Shown here: in pieces, positions 1-8,263 of the stretch | Numbering within the stretch: the stretch's first letter is position 1 | Layout of the letters: each line of letters opens with the position of its first letter | DNA from: UBA6898 sp964463135 | GTDB lineage: Bacteria > Nitrospirota > Thermodesulfovibrionia > Thermodesulfovibrionales > UBA6898 | DNA: 64,000 bases | Reading direction: 5' to 3' | Assembly (NCBI GenBank): GCA_964463135.1 | Contig: CAYXBA010000009.1 | Coordinates: 73,630-137,629, forward strand | The notes under the pieces: model-generated | Database searches by the model: none | What the model was told of the DNA's origin: nothing | The model's input: only the letters and a program-made list of their open reading frames with translations | Translations under genes and position numbers: made by a program

Positions 1-20
1 CTTTGTGTCGGCTTATCGCA

Positions 21-665
21 TTACGGTTCAACCGATTGGATCATAGGGCCGCCATAGCACTGATTGATCCAATATCCTTTTTTATCCAGCTTGAAACCGG
101 CTGCAATAAGCAGACTGGCCACAGTCTCGTAATCATAACCAGCAGAGTCTGCAATTGCAGAATCCTGAAGCTTTATCATCGAGATGCCCACCATCGGGTT
201 TGCAGTACCGGTTGTAAGACCCGGTACACGCTCAGACCAGCCTTCCAGTTGGGCAGGTTTGATGCTGCCCTTGCCATAGTCAAACAGTTCGCAATAACCC
301 TCAGAGACCTGAACATAAATATAGTTCTTCTGTGAAGAGCTGAGATACGTCGATGTGTTGACGACCTCGGAGGGATCGTTCGGATAAACAGAGATACAGT
401 ATGTGATCCTGCTCGGCACTATGGCATCCGGCATAAGTCCTGTTCCGAACCATGCAAGTATCCTGTTATCGTGCGTAGCCTCAAGTGCGCAGGGGAAGCC
501 ATCCATAGTTCCCGTGTTCGACCCCATATACATCAGGTCAGGCGTCTCGAAAATAGAATACGGGAATTGGGCCGGATTCAGCATCATGGCAGATGAGGTC
601 CCAGCAAGGCCAGCCGAGAGGGTCAGGGCAAGTATGATGAATAGTGCTATTATGGTTCTTTTCAT
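21..665 (-). CDS. Exported protein of unknown function, long type (copy 1)
   Basis: The protein has about 214 residues and begins with a signal peptide (basic MKR, hydrophobic stretch, cleavage near SSA-MM). The mature part opens with PAQFPY, has a central DPSEVVNT...LSSSQKNY segment and ends with GFKLDKKG-W-C. The same landmarks occur in the gene at 1366-2013 and, more diverged, in the two short-type genes at 678-1244 and 2026-2592, so all four are paralogues. I chose the second in-frame ATG because GGAGG lies 8 bases before it, as in copy 2, and only 2 bases before the first ATG at 671. The stop codon of the upstream gene is part of the TAGGAGG Shine-Dalgarno, which suggests translational coupling. 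I do not recognise the family. It is likely periplasmic or secreted. Confidence 0.8.
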   Translation of the reverse strand: MKRTIIALFIILALTLSAGLAGTSSAMMLNPAQFPYSIFETPDLMYMGSNTGTMDGFPCALEATHDNRILAWFGTGLMPDAIVPSRITYCISVYPNDPSEVVNTSTYLSSSQKNYIYVQVSEGYCELFDYGKGSIKPAQLEGWSERVPGLTTGTANPMVGISMIKLQDSAIADSAGYDYETVASLLIAAGFKLDKKGYWINQCYGGPMIQSVEP

Positions 666-677
666 TTTCATATCCTC

Positions 678-1244
678 CTATTCCATTGAGCGCTTGGCTG
701 AGCATGATGCCGACCAGACGCCTAATTTGAGCTTGAACCCCGAGTTTGCCAGCATGTCTCTGATATCTGATGCAAGTATCGAACTGGGCACCAGGACATT
801 ATCCAAAGAACTGTCATTGATCTTCACTGTTGCCGATGCTTTCTTTGCATCAGCAGCTGCGGTCATGCTGCTCCCCTGGATCTGAGGATCCGGTAAACCG
901 ACAGGCTCGATATAGAGATTGCTGGTCTGGGTACTCACCAGTTTCTTGGCGCTGTTTGACATAGTAGTGGGATCATAGAGGAATACCCTGATCCCCGGCT
1001 CTGACGGCATAACAGCAGGAGCAATACCGAGTGGCGCAAAAGCCGACGGGAAAAAAACCTCGAATCGGCCGCTCTCATAGGCAATAATACGGCAGTTATT
1101 TTTGGAAATATCGTAATAAGCAGATGTATCCGGATAAGGGAACTGCTCGGGATGGCCTCCCTTGGTACCCGCCTCGGCAAGGCCGCCTATGCACAGACAG
1201 AACGCTGAGAGGAAAAGAACCAGTAAAAAACGTGATAGTCTCAT
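678..1244 (-). CDS. Exported protein of unknown function, short type (copy 1)
   Basis: The product of about 188 residues starts with a typical signal peptide (MRLSRFLL... ending near AEA-G). The mature protein carries PEQFPYPD, a DPTTMSN..KKLVSTQTSNLY block and a C-terminal GFKLKLG-W-S-C motif matching the copy at 2026-2592. An ATG four codons upstream (1256) contains the GGAGGG ribosome-binding site itself, so the internal ATG 5-6 bases after GGAGG is the better start. It is the first gene of the second cassette and is followed by its long-type partner 12 bases downstream. A terminator at 1312-1347 separates it from the upstream cassette. Family unknown to me. Expected location is periplasm or cell surface. 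Confidence 0.8.
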   Translation of the reverse strand: MRLSRFLLVLFLSAFCLCIGGLAEAGTKGGHPEQFPYPDTSAYYDISKNNCRIIAYESGRFEVFFPSAFAPLGIAPAVMPSEPGIRVFLYDPTTMSNSAKKLVSTQTSNLYIEPVGLPDPQIQGSSMTAAADAKKASATVKINDSSLDNVLVPSSILASDIRDMLANSGFKLKLGVWSASCSAKRSME

Positions 1245-1311
1245 AATGCCCTCCATAAGTTATTTATAGGGAAATTATACACCCCTCTGTCAACAAAATC
1301 CATGGAAGGAA

Positions 1312-1347
1312 CAAAAAAGGCCTTCCTTCACGGAAGGCCTTTTTTTG
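1312..1347. terminator. Bidirectional intrinsic terminator between the two cassettes
   Basis: AAGGCCTTCC-ttcac-GGAAGGCCTT forms a strong 10-bp stem flanked by A and T runs on both sides. It lies just after the stop of the minus-strand gene at 1366-2013, so it should end transcription of the first cassette before the second begins. Confidence 0.85.
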
Positions 1348-1365
1348 TCATCGGATACTGCAGCG

Positions 1366-2013
1366 CTAGTAGTTCGGCAATTCGAAGGGCATGGCCAGAC
1401 ACTGGCTTGTCCAGAATCCCTTCTTGTCCAGCTTAAAACCGGTTGATGAAAGCGCAAAGGCAGCTTCTGAATATCCTTCCCCTGCCATCTCCATGATAGA
1501 GTCATCGCTCAGTTTAACCATCATGGTGCCGAACATGGGGTTTGCTGTTGCTGTTGTAAGACCTGCTGCATTGCCCCTCACACCGAACTGCGCCGGCCTG
1601 ACAGACGTTTCTCCCATAAAGCAGGTGCCGTGATAGATCGTGACACCGATATAATTCTTCTGGGAAGAGCTGAGATATTCACCAGTGTTGACCACTTCAG
1701 AAGGATCCCGGGGATCGATCTCTACACAGTATGATGTTCCCATCTCTGCCTTGTCCATTCCCATGCCGCTCTCGGCCTGGAACTGCGCCCTGATCGTGTT
1801 GTCATAAGAAGCGTCAAGAAAACACATATGGCAGGACATGCAATCCCCGCCGGACATCTCGCCGGCAGGCACTCCTGCATAATACATATTGGCTGCATGA
1901 TTGATCGTATAGGGGAACTGACCTGGATTGAGTCCATCCGCCCCTGCACCTGACATGCTGAGCAGAACGGTAATTGAGAGTATCGTCAATATGGTTATCA
2001 AGTTCTTTTTCAT
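1366..2013 (-). CDS. Exported protein of unknown function, long type (copy 2), with CxxCH motif
   Basis: This 215-residue paralogue of the gene at 21-665 has a signal peptide (MKKNLITIL... to AGA-DG), PGQFPY near residue 30, the DPSEVVNT/LSSSQKNY block and the C-terminal GFKLDKKG-W-C motif. It differs in a Cys-rich insertion at residues 58-64 (CMSCHMC) that includes a CxxCH sequence, the canonical covalent heme c attachment motif. The other long-type copy has only one Cys there. The start lies 8 bases after GGAGG, and the TAG stop of the upstream gene overlaps that site. Whether heme is bound cannot be told from sequence; no other c-type cytochrome feature is seen. Confidence 0.8.
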   Translation of the reverse strand: MKKNLITILTILSITVLLSMSGAGADGLNPGQFPYTINHAANMYYAGVPAGEMSGGDCMSCHMCFLDASYDNTIRAQFQAESGMGMDKAEMGTSYCVEIDPRDPSEVVNTGEYLSSSQKNYIGVTIYHGTCFMGETSVRPAQFGVRGNAAGLTTATANPMFGTMMVKLSDDSIMEMAGEGYSEAAFALSSTGFKLDKKGFWTSQCLAMPFELPNY

Positions 2014-2025
2014 TATCGTATCCTC

Positions 2026-2592
2026 CTATTGGTCTATCGACCGCTTGGCTGAGCATGTCGCGGTCCACCAGCCCAGCTTCAGTTTGAACCCGGCGCTCAG
2101 GAGAGCTTCATGATAGCCGTCCGACTGAGGCCTGATGCTGCCCGGGGTGTATATCGCATTTTCAAGAGAAGAGTCACTGATCTTCACCATAACCTTTGCC
2201 TTCTTGTCATCAGCAGAGCCTGTCATGCTGCTGCTCGGGACCTGGTAGCCTGCACAGCCGATCTGCAGATCAATATAGCTTGTCTGGGTGCTCACGATCT
2301 TCTTCGCTGTGTTTGACATCGTTGTAGGATCATAAAGATCAGCAGTTACTCCAGAGCAGGGAGTAGCAGGAATAATCGAAGAGCTATTCAGTTCAGCCGG
2401 GAAATGGACGCGAAAAGCACCGTTCTCATTAACCTCAACTACGCATCCTGTTTTTGAATCAAAGTATCCGGCTCCACAGTCCGGATACGGGAACTGCTCA
2501 GGATGTCCGGCCTCGCCCGCCTCAGCCATACCGCTCACGGCCAGACAGAGCACTGTCAGGAGTAATAATCGCAATAATTGTGACTGTCTCAT
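2026..2592 (-). CDS. Exported protein of unknown function, short type (copy 2)
   Basis: Paralogue of the gene at 678-1244, about 188 residues. It has a signal peptide (MRQSQLLRLLLL... ending AEA-G), PEQFPYPD, a DPTTMSN..KKIVSTQTSY block and the C-terminal GFKLKLGWW-C-AKRS motif. As in copy 1, the upstream ATG at 2604 encodes the GGAGGG ribosome-binding site, so the internal ATG is preferred. It is first in its cassette and its TAG stop is fused to the Shine-Dalgarno of the long-type partner. The AT-rich stretch at 2593-2660 is the likely promoter region. No function is assigned. Confidence 0.8.
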   Translation of the reverse strand: MRQSQLLRLLLLTVLCLAVSGMAEAGEAGHPEQFPYPDCGAGYFDSKTGCVVEVNENGAFRVHFPAELNSSSIIPATPCSGVTADLYDPTTMSNTAKKIVSTQTSYIDLQIGCAGYQVPSSSMTGSADDKKAKVMVKISDSSLENAIYTPGSIRPQSDGYHEALLSAGFKLKLGWWTATCSAKRSIDQ

Positions 2593-2661
2593 AATGCCCT
2601 CCATAAATGAATTAATTTTAATAATTATACCTCATAACTGCACAAAATAATCTCCTCATCA

Positions 2662-3099
2662 CTATTTGATAGCCGCAGCCTCGATCCTACCGACCTCATT
2701 CCTGGCCTTGGCCAACTTCCCGAAATACTTCTTTATTTTCAAGAGATTGCCCGCCTTCACCGCCTTGAAGAGGTCACCCTCGAGCTCAGCGACCTCAAGA
2801 CGTTCATAGTAGTCCATCATTTCCTTCAGATGGGCCAGAACGATCTTGCCGGTCAAAAGCGGATGGTTATTCGTCACGTTTGCGTCCTTGAAGCGCGTGC
2901 CATGCTCAAGCTCCACCACAAGGCCGCGTCGGAACTCCTCAAGCGGTATGGCCATCTTCTCGGTATTGACCTTCGAAAGAATGATCCTGGCCTCCTTTGC
3001 GGTGACCTTATCGTCCTTGCGGCAGCTCCAGTCCGTAAGCTTCAGCTCTTTACATACCCTTTTCACTTCTTCAATCGTGACATACTGTTGCAGTTTCAT
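2662..3099 (-). CDS. DUF5661-family protein
   Basis: The 145-residue soluble protein carries the DUF5661 hallmark in its second half: EFRRGLVVELEHG, then NVTNNHPLLTGKI, then LAHLKE..DYYERL. The N-terminal third (VTIEEVKRVCKEL, DDKVTAKEAR) looks like a small helical domain. An in-frame extension to 3231 exists, but it runs across the upstream gene's stop region and has no ribosome-binding site. ATG 3099 is preceded by AAGGGGG at a suitable distance. The gene follows an exported coiled-coil gene by 34 bases on the same strand and may share its transcript. The biochemical role of the family is unknown. Confidence 0.75.
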   Translation of the reverse strand: MKLQQYVTIEEVKRVCKELKLTDWSCRKDDKVTAKEARIILSKVNTEKMAIPLEEFRRGLVVELEHGTRFKDANVTNNHPLLTGKIVLAHLKEMMDYYERLEVAELEGDLFKAVKAGNLLKIKKYFGKLAKARNEVGRIEAAAIK

Positions 3100-3133
3100 A
3101 TGCATCCCCCTTTTCAATGTTTTTCGTGGCATA

Positions 3134-3580
3134 CTAATCCTTGAACTTTGCAACCGTCCGATGGTAGGACCGTTCAAGGTCTTTGAGCATGGCATCGAGC
3201 TCACCCCGTGCCTTGTCCCACTTTTCCTCACCAGCTTCTTTCAGGTCCTTCAGCTTGTTCCTGGCAGCTTCGCTCTTTGCTTTGAGCTCGTCAACCGCAC
3301 GGGAGAGCTTCTCTTTTGCCTCAACGCTTTTCTTCTCTGCAGTAGCATAGAGGCCCTTCACTTTATCCTCAATGCGATGCAGTTTATCCTCTGCCTTCTT
3401 TTCATACTTCTCCTTCTTCTGTTCCATATACGTGCCGGTGGTCTTTGCCGCTTCTTTCATATCCTGCCTGACATCAGATGATGTCACATTCTTCTTTTGC
3501 GCATTGTCCTGTCCAAACGCGGCAGACGCCAATAAAAAGAATGCAGCCGTTGTCATTACAATAACTCTCATTGCTCTCAT
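3134..3580 (-). CDS. Exported coiled-coil protein, lysine/glutamate rich
   Basis: About 148 residues. A signal peptide (MRAMRVIVMTTAAFFLLASAAFG-QD) is followed by an almost purely helical, highly charged body rich in K, E, A and D with heptad spacing (for example KEKYEKKAEDKL and KAKSEAARNKLKDL). This resembles LEA-like or apolipoprotein-like periplasmic stress proteins, but the similarity is compositional and gives no firm function. The start is the ATG five bases after GGAGG. It sits directly upstream of the DUF5661 gene in the same orientation. Confidence 0.75.
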   Translation of the reverse strand: MRAMRVIVMTTAAFFLLASAAFGQDNAQKKNVTSSDVRQDMKEAAKTTGTYMEQKKEKYEKKAEDKLHRIEDKVKGLYATAEKKSVEAKEKLSRAVDELKAKSEAARNKLKDLKEAGEEKWDKARGELDAMLKDLERSYHRTVAKFKD

Positions 3581-3690
3581 CAAAGCCTCCTTCTCTTAAT
3601 CTATAACATCCATTTTACCAGTTAGTTCCTTCTTGTGCGATGGTATTTTCGGTCGGTGAGATAACTTCTGTTATACTTAACTTCTTAAGC

Positions 3691-4470
3691 ATGAACGCAA
3701 TAGAACTCTATAAGAAGCTGCCGAGGACGAACTGCGGCAGATGCAGCCAAAAGGCCTGCATGCCCTTTGCCCTTACCGTGATCAAAGGCGATGCCAGGCT
3801 GTCGGACTGTCCCCTGCTCACTGAAGATGAGATCAGGGCTTCTGAAAGTTCCATAACGCGCTCAGACTGGCAGGAGGAGCTGATCCAGTCCCTTCGCGTC
3901 AAGGTGAAAGATATTGACCTCTCTGCCATCAGCCTGGACCTTGGCGGCGAATATCGCGATGGCTCGCTCTTTATGCCCTGCCTGGGCCGGCAATTCAGGA
4001 TCCTCCCCGGCGGCGAAATACAATCAGAGGGCCCCATTACACAGTGGATCAGGATCCTCCTGCTCCACTACCTGAACACCCACGGAAAGGCAGAGCTCAC
4101 GGGGAAATGGGTCTCTTTCAGCGAACTCAGAAGCGGTATGGTAAAAGCATCGTCCTTTTTGCGGGAAGCTGAAGACCCCATCAAGGACCTCTTTGAACAT
4201 GATATCAAGAGGACCACAGAAGCGCTCAAAAAGCTTGGGGTAATTCGGACGGACGGGTACCCTACACCGCATGCCTGGAGGTTTTTTCTTCTTCCCAAAG
4301 TGCCGGTCGTTATCCTGTATTGGCCGGAAGAGGACGAGTTCCCGGCAAAGGTGAAGATACTCTTTGACCAAACTGCAGATAAATTTCTTGATGTAGAATC
4401 ACTCATGTTTCTGCTCGAAGGCCTCGTGCATAACCTGGAACGGGTCCTCTCCCTTGACAACCATGCATGA
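3691..4470 (+). CDS. DUF3786 protein with N-terminal [4Fe-4S] (CoFeSP/ACS-type) domain
   Basis: The N-terminus (LYKKLPRTNCGRCSQKACMPFA...DCP) has the CxxCxxxxC...C pattern of the four-cysteine iron-sulfur domain found in corrinoid iron-sulfur proteins and related redox proteins. The remaining 200 residues match DUF3786: LDLGGEYRDGS, RQFRILPGG, ITQWIRILLLHYL and a C-terminal PVVILYWPEEDEFPAKVKILFD. Such proteins occur mainly in anaerobes with one-carbon or corrinoid metabolism; the exact role is unknown. I place the start at the ATG just before NAIELYKK because family members begin there. An ATG at 3640 would add 17 residues. Neither start has a clear Shine-Dalgarno. Confidence 0.8.
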   Translation: MNAIELYKKLPRTNCGRCSQKACMPFALTVIKGDARLSDCPLLTEDEIRASESSITRSDWQEELIQSLRVKVKDIDLSAISLDLGGEYRDGSLFMPCLGRQFRILPGGEIQSEGPITQWIRILLLHYLNTHGKAELTGKWVSFSELRSGMVKASSFLREAEDPIKDLFEHDIKRTTEALKKLGVIRTDGYPTPHAWRFFLLPKVPVVILYWPEEDEFPAKVKILFDQTADKFLDVESLMFLLEGLVHNLERVLSLDNHA

Positions 4471-4510
4471 GTAACTTAAAATCCCATCTTCGGGAAAAAC
4501 GGTCACTACC

Positions 4511-5323
4511 ATGACAGAGAAACAGACGACAGGTATCTATTCCACATTTCAGGCGCTCTACCATTCCTTTTATTCAAGAGAACTGTATCAGGACGTTGCG
4601 AGAAACTGGAAGGGGCTCTGCTTACCCTATCTCTTCCTTATCCTGATGATCTTCTGGATACCGGAGATCATGAATATACACCGCACTATTTCCGACTTCA
4701 TTGCCGATGAAGGGCCAAAATATGTTGAGCAGATCCCGGTGATTACCATTGCAAAAGGGGAGGTGTCGATCAAGGAGGAGATGCCCTATACGATCTACGA
4801 CAGGAAAAATAACACTCCGGTCGCGATCATCGACACCACGGGAAAAACAGCATCGCTCGACAGATCACCTGCCAGTATTCTCCTGACAAAAAACGCGCTC
4901 ATCGTAAGAAAGGATGCAAACGAGGTCCGCGCCCTGCCCCTTGCCGACATTGCAGACACAACCATAACACGGAAGCTTGTCTATGACTGGCTGGAGATCT
5001 TCAATAGTCTTATCATTGCCGTTCTCTTCCCCCTGCTTCTGCTCATGTCGTTTGGGTTCCATGTACTGCAGGTGATCCTTCTTTCATTTCTGGGAGGGAA
5101 TTTTGCCAAGTATATGAACGTCAGCCTTGACTTCAGGGCATTAATGCGGCTCTCTGCAGTTGCCTTCACCCCGCCCATACTGCTCGAGGCAGTGCATGCA
5201 CTCCTCCAAATAGAGTACCCCTACAGTTCTCTGCTTTCTTTCCTGCTCGCCGCAGGATATCTCTACTTTGCCATAGGGTCGAACGCAGAAAGGATGCTTA
5301 CCCCGATCAGTAAAAAGTCTTAA
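4511..5323 (+). CDS. DUF1189-family membrane protein
   Basis: The 270-residue product has the DUF1189 layout. An N-terminal segment YQDVARNWKGL leads into a first membrane helix (LPYLFLILMIFWIP). A large extracytoplasmic beta-rich loop of about 120 residues follows, and then three to four helices (SLIIAVLFPLLLLMSFGFHVL, ALLSFLLAAGYLYFAIG and neighbours). The family is an uncharacterised inner-membrane family often found near cell-envelope genes. The gene lies 40 bases after the DUF3786 gene on the same strand; co-transcription is possible but functionally unexplained. Confidence 0.75.
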   Translation: MTEKQTTGIYSTFQALYHSFYSRELYQDVARNWKGLCLPYLFLILMIFWIPEIMNIHRTISDFIADEGPKYVEQIPVITIAKGEVSIKEEMPYTIYDRKNNTPVAIIDTTGKTASLDRSPASILLTKNALIVRKDANEVRALPLADIADTTITRKLVYDWLEIFNSLIIAVLFPLLLLMSFGFHVLQVILLSFLGGNFAKYMNVSLDFRALMRLSAVAFTPPILLEAVHALLQIEYPYSSLLSFLLAAGYLYFAIGSNAERMLTPISKKS

Positions 5324-5430
5324 TAACCGTTCAGGTGGATAGTCTGCTTGTCCCCCCTTGTGAGGGATAGGTTTTTCGTTTTAGGTCTCACGTCGTTCGT
5401 CTCTGTTATCGGACTACAGTCTATTTCGTG

Positions 5431-5643
5431 TTATTCAGGTGAGTACACAGCCTTCAGGATAAGCAGCAGCCAGGGCAGACTGTGCAGAAAAAGGTCGAAC
5501 CAGTCAAGCGGCCTCACAAGCTTTCCCCGGAAAAGCATGGACAGCTTTTCAAGGAGATGTGGCGGCCAGTAAGGCGCGAGGCCAAGAGTAAGACAGAGAA
5601 AGACGATTGCGGCCCAGGGAAGCTTATCGAGCAGATCTGTCAC
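5431..5643 (-). CDS. Small two-helix membrane protein encoded with the MFS transporter
   Basis: This 70-residue protein has two hydrophobic segments (WAAIVFLCLTLGLAPYWP and FDLFLHSLPWLLLILKAVY) joined by KLSMLFRGKLVRPLDWFD. Short proteins of this pattern (LGLAP..P...LWEKL..LF.G.L.RP.D.FDLLMH) are common in Gram-negative genomes, where they carry uninformative names such as RND transporter. The start codon overlaps the stop of the upstream MFS gene by four bases (ATGA), so translation is probably coupled. The length, conserved pattern and coupling argue that it is a real gene. It could be an accessory subunit of the transporter, which is inference. Confidence 0.7.
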   Translation of the reverse strand: MTDLLDKLPWAAIVFLCLTLGLAPYWPPHLLEKLSMLFRGKLVRPLDWFDLFLHSLPWLLLILKAVYSPE

Positions 5644-6794
5644 GGAACAACCTCCCTCTCTTTCCCCGGTGCCGGAACAGATCTGGTCATAAGGCCTGCC
5701 ACGATCAGCGCCACGACCAGGACATTGAGCGCCGTAAAAAGTCCAAACCTGTCTGCCAGGAGTCCGGTGATCATCACGCCGATGCCGCCGATGCCGAGGG
5801 CAAAGCCGATCATGATGCCCGATGCGATACCGATATGCCGGTGCATGATCTCATGCATCATCACCATGGTAACCGAAAAGGATGCCATGACCGAAAAACC
5901 GAAGCAGAAAAGGAATATCAGTGCTGCCGCGCCGGCGGTATGGAGAAAGAGATAGAGCAGCGGGGCTGCAAGGAGAAGGGATACCATGGTTACCGGTCGT
6001 CTGCCAAAGCGGTCGGAAAGAGCTCCCCCGGTGAACTGTCCGGCAACACCGGCAAGAAGCATGATCGAAAGCAGGGTGTTCGATCTCAGAACGGAACTCC
6101 CTTTCATCACAAAATAGCTGGGCAGATAGCTCAGAACCGAGAAATAGACCCATGATCGCAGGACGGCAACGGCAATAAGCATTACCGCAGGACTGAGGTC
6201 TCTGAAGTGGAACGGATGCATCTTCCTCACACTGACTGCATGCAGGCTGGCTGAAAACTTCCAGATGAGCGCTCCCATCAAAATGCCAGGGATAGCGATA
6301 TAGAACATGCCGCTCTGGCCCGACGACGTAAGTGCTCCTATCAGCACCGGGCTGATCGCAAAACCGATATTGCCGCCTATGATAAAGACAGACATGACCT
6401 TGCCCTTCGATCCGGATGAAAGCTCAGAGACTGCGGACAATGCATGCGGATGGAACATGGCAGGGCCAATGCCCGCAAGGGTTGCAAGAACCAGCAGCAT
6501 TGCATAGCTTGTTGCCATGCCCATCAGCCCGACAAAGACGCCTGCCCATATCAGCCCCAGTGCACCTACCCATCGTGCCCGGTACCGGTCGATCGCATAC
6601 CCGAGGAACGGCTGGGACACGGATGAGGTGAGGGTAAAAAAAGTCACCAATAATCCGGCCGAAGCGTATGACAGGCCGGAACTGGCGATAAGCACGGGCA
6701 GGAACGGCGGCAGTGCGTTCATATAAATGTCATCAACAATGTGGCCTGCGGTGAGCGTGGCGAGGATGCTTCGGTCTGAGAGCTGTTGTTTCAT
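5640..6794 (-). CDS. MFS transporter, FSR (fosmidomycin-resistance)-like
   Basis: The 384-residue protein has twelve predicted membrane helices. The N-terminal signature GHIVDDIYMNALPPFLPVL and the GIGPAMFHPHALSAVSELS segment are typical of the Fsr/fosmidomycin-resistance branch of the major facilitator superfamily. The loop 2-3 motif FLGYAIDRYRARWVG and its C-half counterpart GGALSDRFGRRPVTM are present. It is a proton-driven exporter of unknown substrate in the inner membrane. It starts one base after the stop of the upstream methyltransferase gene and overlaps the downstream 70-residue membrane protein by four bases, so the three form a tight minus-strand operon. Confidence 0.85.
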   Translation of the reverse strand: MKQQLSDRSILATLTAGHIVDDIYMNALPPFLPVLIASSGLSYASAGLLVTFFTLTSSVSQPFLGYAIDRYRARWVGALGLIWAGVFVGLMGMATSYAMLLVLATLAGIGPAMFHPHALSAVSELSSGSKGKVMSVFIIGGNIGFAISPVLIGALTSSGQSGMFYIAIPGILMGALIWKFSASLHAVSVRKMHPFHFRDLSPAVMLIAVAVLRSWVYFSVLSYLPSYFVMKGSSVLRSNTLLSIMLLAGVAGQFTGGALSDRFGRRPVTMVSLLLAAPLLYLFLHTAGAAALIFLFCFGFSVMASFSVTMVMMHEIMHRHIGIASGIMIGFALGIGGIGVMITGLLADRFGLFTALNVLVVALIVAGLMTRSVPAPGKEREVVP

Positions 6795-7331
6795 CTACTG
6801 TTTTCTCAGGAGAGCAGATCTGGTGAAGATAGTATCGCGCGATCCTTCAAGGACAAACCCCAGAGATGTGAAGCGTGAAAGCGTAGCCTGCATCTCCCTG
6901 CTGTTCACCTCGACCGAAGGTTCATAGATCGAAAGATTGCCTCCGCGTCTTACGGCGCGGGCAATGGTAGCGGCCGCCTCTTTCTGGCCCGCTATTTCGT
7001 GAAAACTGTAATAAAGGAGACAGACATCAGCACTGTCGCGCTCCAGAGCAACAGAGGAAATATCCTCAAGCACGATCTCGACCGCAGCGCCGAACCTTTG
7101 CACCCTCTTCCTGAGCTTTCTGACCATGCCCTGCTGGAGTTCAACCGCGATAACCTTTTTTGCCCGCTCAGCGATCGCCTCGGTGAAAAAGCCGTTGCCT
7201 GCGCCGATCTCGAGCACAACCGATTCCCTGGTTATACAGGATTCATCAAGCACCCTGCTCCTGTCCGTGAATGTCTTTCTCACCGGGTTATAAAGGATAA
7301 AGGAAAACCATGAGGGACATACCATAGACAT
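6795..7331 (-). CDS. Class I SAM-dependent methyltransferase
   Basis: The 178-residue protein shows the Rossmann methyltransferase core: motif I VVLEIGAGNGFFTEAIAE, an acidic residue after beta-2 (VIAVELQ), an ISS...DVCLLYYSFHE segment as motif IV, and RRGGNLSIYEPS for beta-5. The length and lack of an extra domain suggest a small-molecule or lipid methyltransferase, but the substrate is not evident. It abuts the MFS transporter gene downstream, which may mean it modifies the exported compound; this is only context. Confidence 0.8.
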   Translation of the reverse strand: MSMVCPSWFSFILYNPVRKTFTDRSRVLDESCITRESVVLEIGAGNGFFTEAIAERAKKVIAVELQQGMVRKLRKRVQRFGAAVEIVLEDISSVALERDSADVCLLYYSFHEIAGQKEAAATIARAVRRGGNLSIYEPSVEVNSREMQATLSRFTSLGFVLEGSRDTIFTRSALLRKQ

Positions 7332-7463
7332 CAGTTGATCTCGCCGGCAAGGGATGGAACTATTGGGACAGGTTGCATATGCATATCATCTAAAGAATAA
7401 ATTCTTTTCTCTGCAAATGCAATATCACTGAAGGGATCAAAGAAAAGTCCTGCTACAGTGAAG

Positions 7464-8078
7464 TTAATCGTTACAAAGCATATCCCTGGTCATAAGGACC
7501 ATATCGTCATCGGTACTTTCGAGGGCATCACATACCCGCGCCATATTTATAATAAGGTCGCTTTTCTTGACCGGCAGCTTATTGTCCGCGACAACAGAGA
7601 CCAGTTTCATCAGGCCGATCCTGAAAGCCCTGCCATCGCTTTTTTTGAAAGACAGGGTCTCCTGCTTCTTCATATCACCCTTTGAATAGTACTCCGCAAT
7701 ACGCTTCGAGAACAACGCAGAGGCCTGCTCCATAAGCTTCTGCATATCGCGGCAGTCGCATATGACCATAAAATCATGGGTGCTGAGCGTACCGGCAAAG
7801 CCGTTCTTGCGGGAATCTGCCGAGGTCTTCAGAATGGCAGCCGCCCACTGGATGATGTCCGCATGCCTGTCCGGGCCGTATTTGATGAGGTAAGACTGGA
7901 TATTCGAAATCCTCACATAGGCAATAGAGTATTTGTCCCTTTTAGGATAGATCTCCTCAAGTTTTCTGAGAATTGCCGCTTTGTCTGGCAGGCCGGTCAG
8001 GTAATCAGGCCAGAGATAGGGATTATTCTGTTTTTTGCGAAGGTCTGCAATATATTTTTTTGCATCTGAAAGCGCCAC
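7464..8078 (-). CDS. Degenerate GGDEF-fold protein
   Basis: The 204-residue protein opens with a short helix and DYLTGLPDKAAIL, the normal first strand of a GGDEF domain (consensus D.LTGL.NR). The position of the catalytic GG(D/E)EF motif reads LSTHDFMVI, so the metal-binding and nucleotide-binding residues are lost. The remaining secondary structure, with a late LIINMARVCDALES helix, matches the fold. It is therefore probably not an active diguanylate cyclase. It may bind a nucleotide or partner as a pseudo-enzyme. No sensor domain or signal peptide is seen. The nearest upstream gene on the same strand is ppdK, ended by a terminator at 8264-8291. Confidence 0.7.
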   Translation of the reverse strand: MALSDAKKYIADLRKKQNNPYLWPDYLTGLPDKAAILRKLEEIYPKRDKYSIAYVRISNIQSYLIKYGPDRHADIIQWAAAILKTSADSRKNGFAGTLSTHDFMVICDCRDMQKLMEQASALFSKRIAEYYSKGDMKKQETLSFKKSDGRAFRIGLMKLVSVVADNKLPVKKSDLIINMARVCDALESTDDDMVLMTRDMLCND

Positions 8079-8263
8079 CGGTCACCTCCGATATTTCTTT
8101 TAAACTTACATAGTTATTTATCCAATTTTCAGGCGCATTGTCAACTTGAAGTTCTGTTTATCAGGTGACTATTCGCAACGAGGTGCTCTTCATCTCAGAG
8201 TACCAAACAGAATGCAATAAACGAACTCGTTAGTATGATTGTCACGGTCTCTGAATTGAAACA

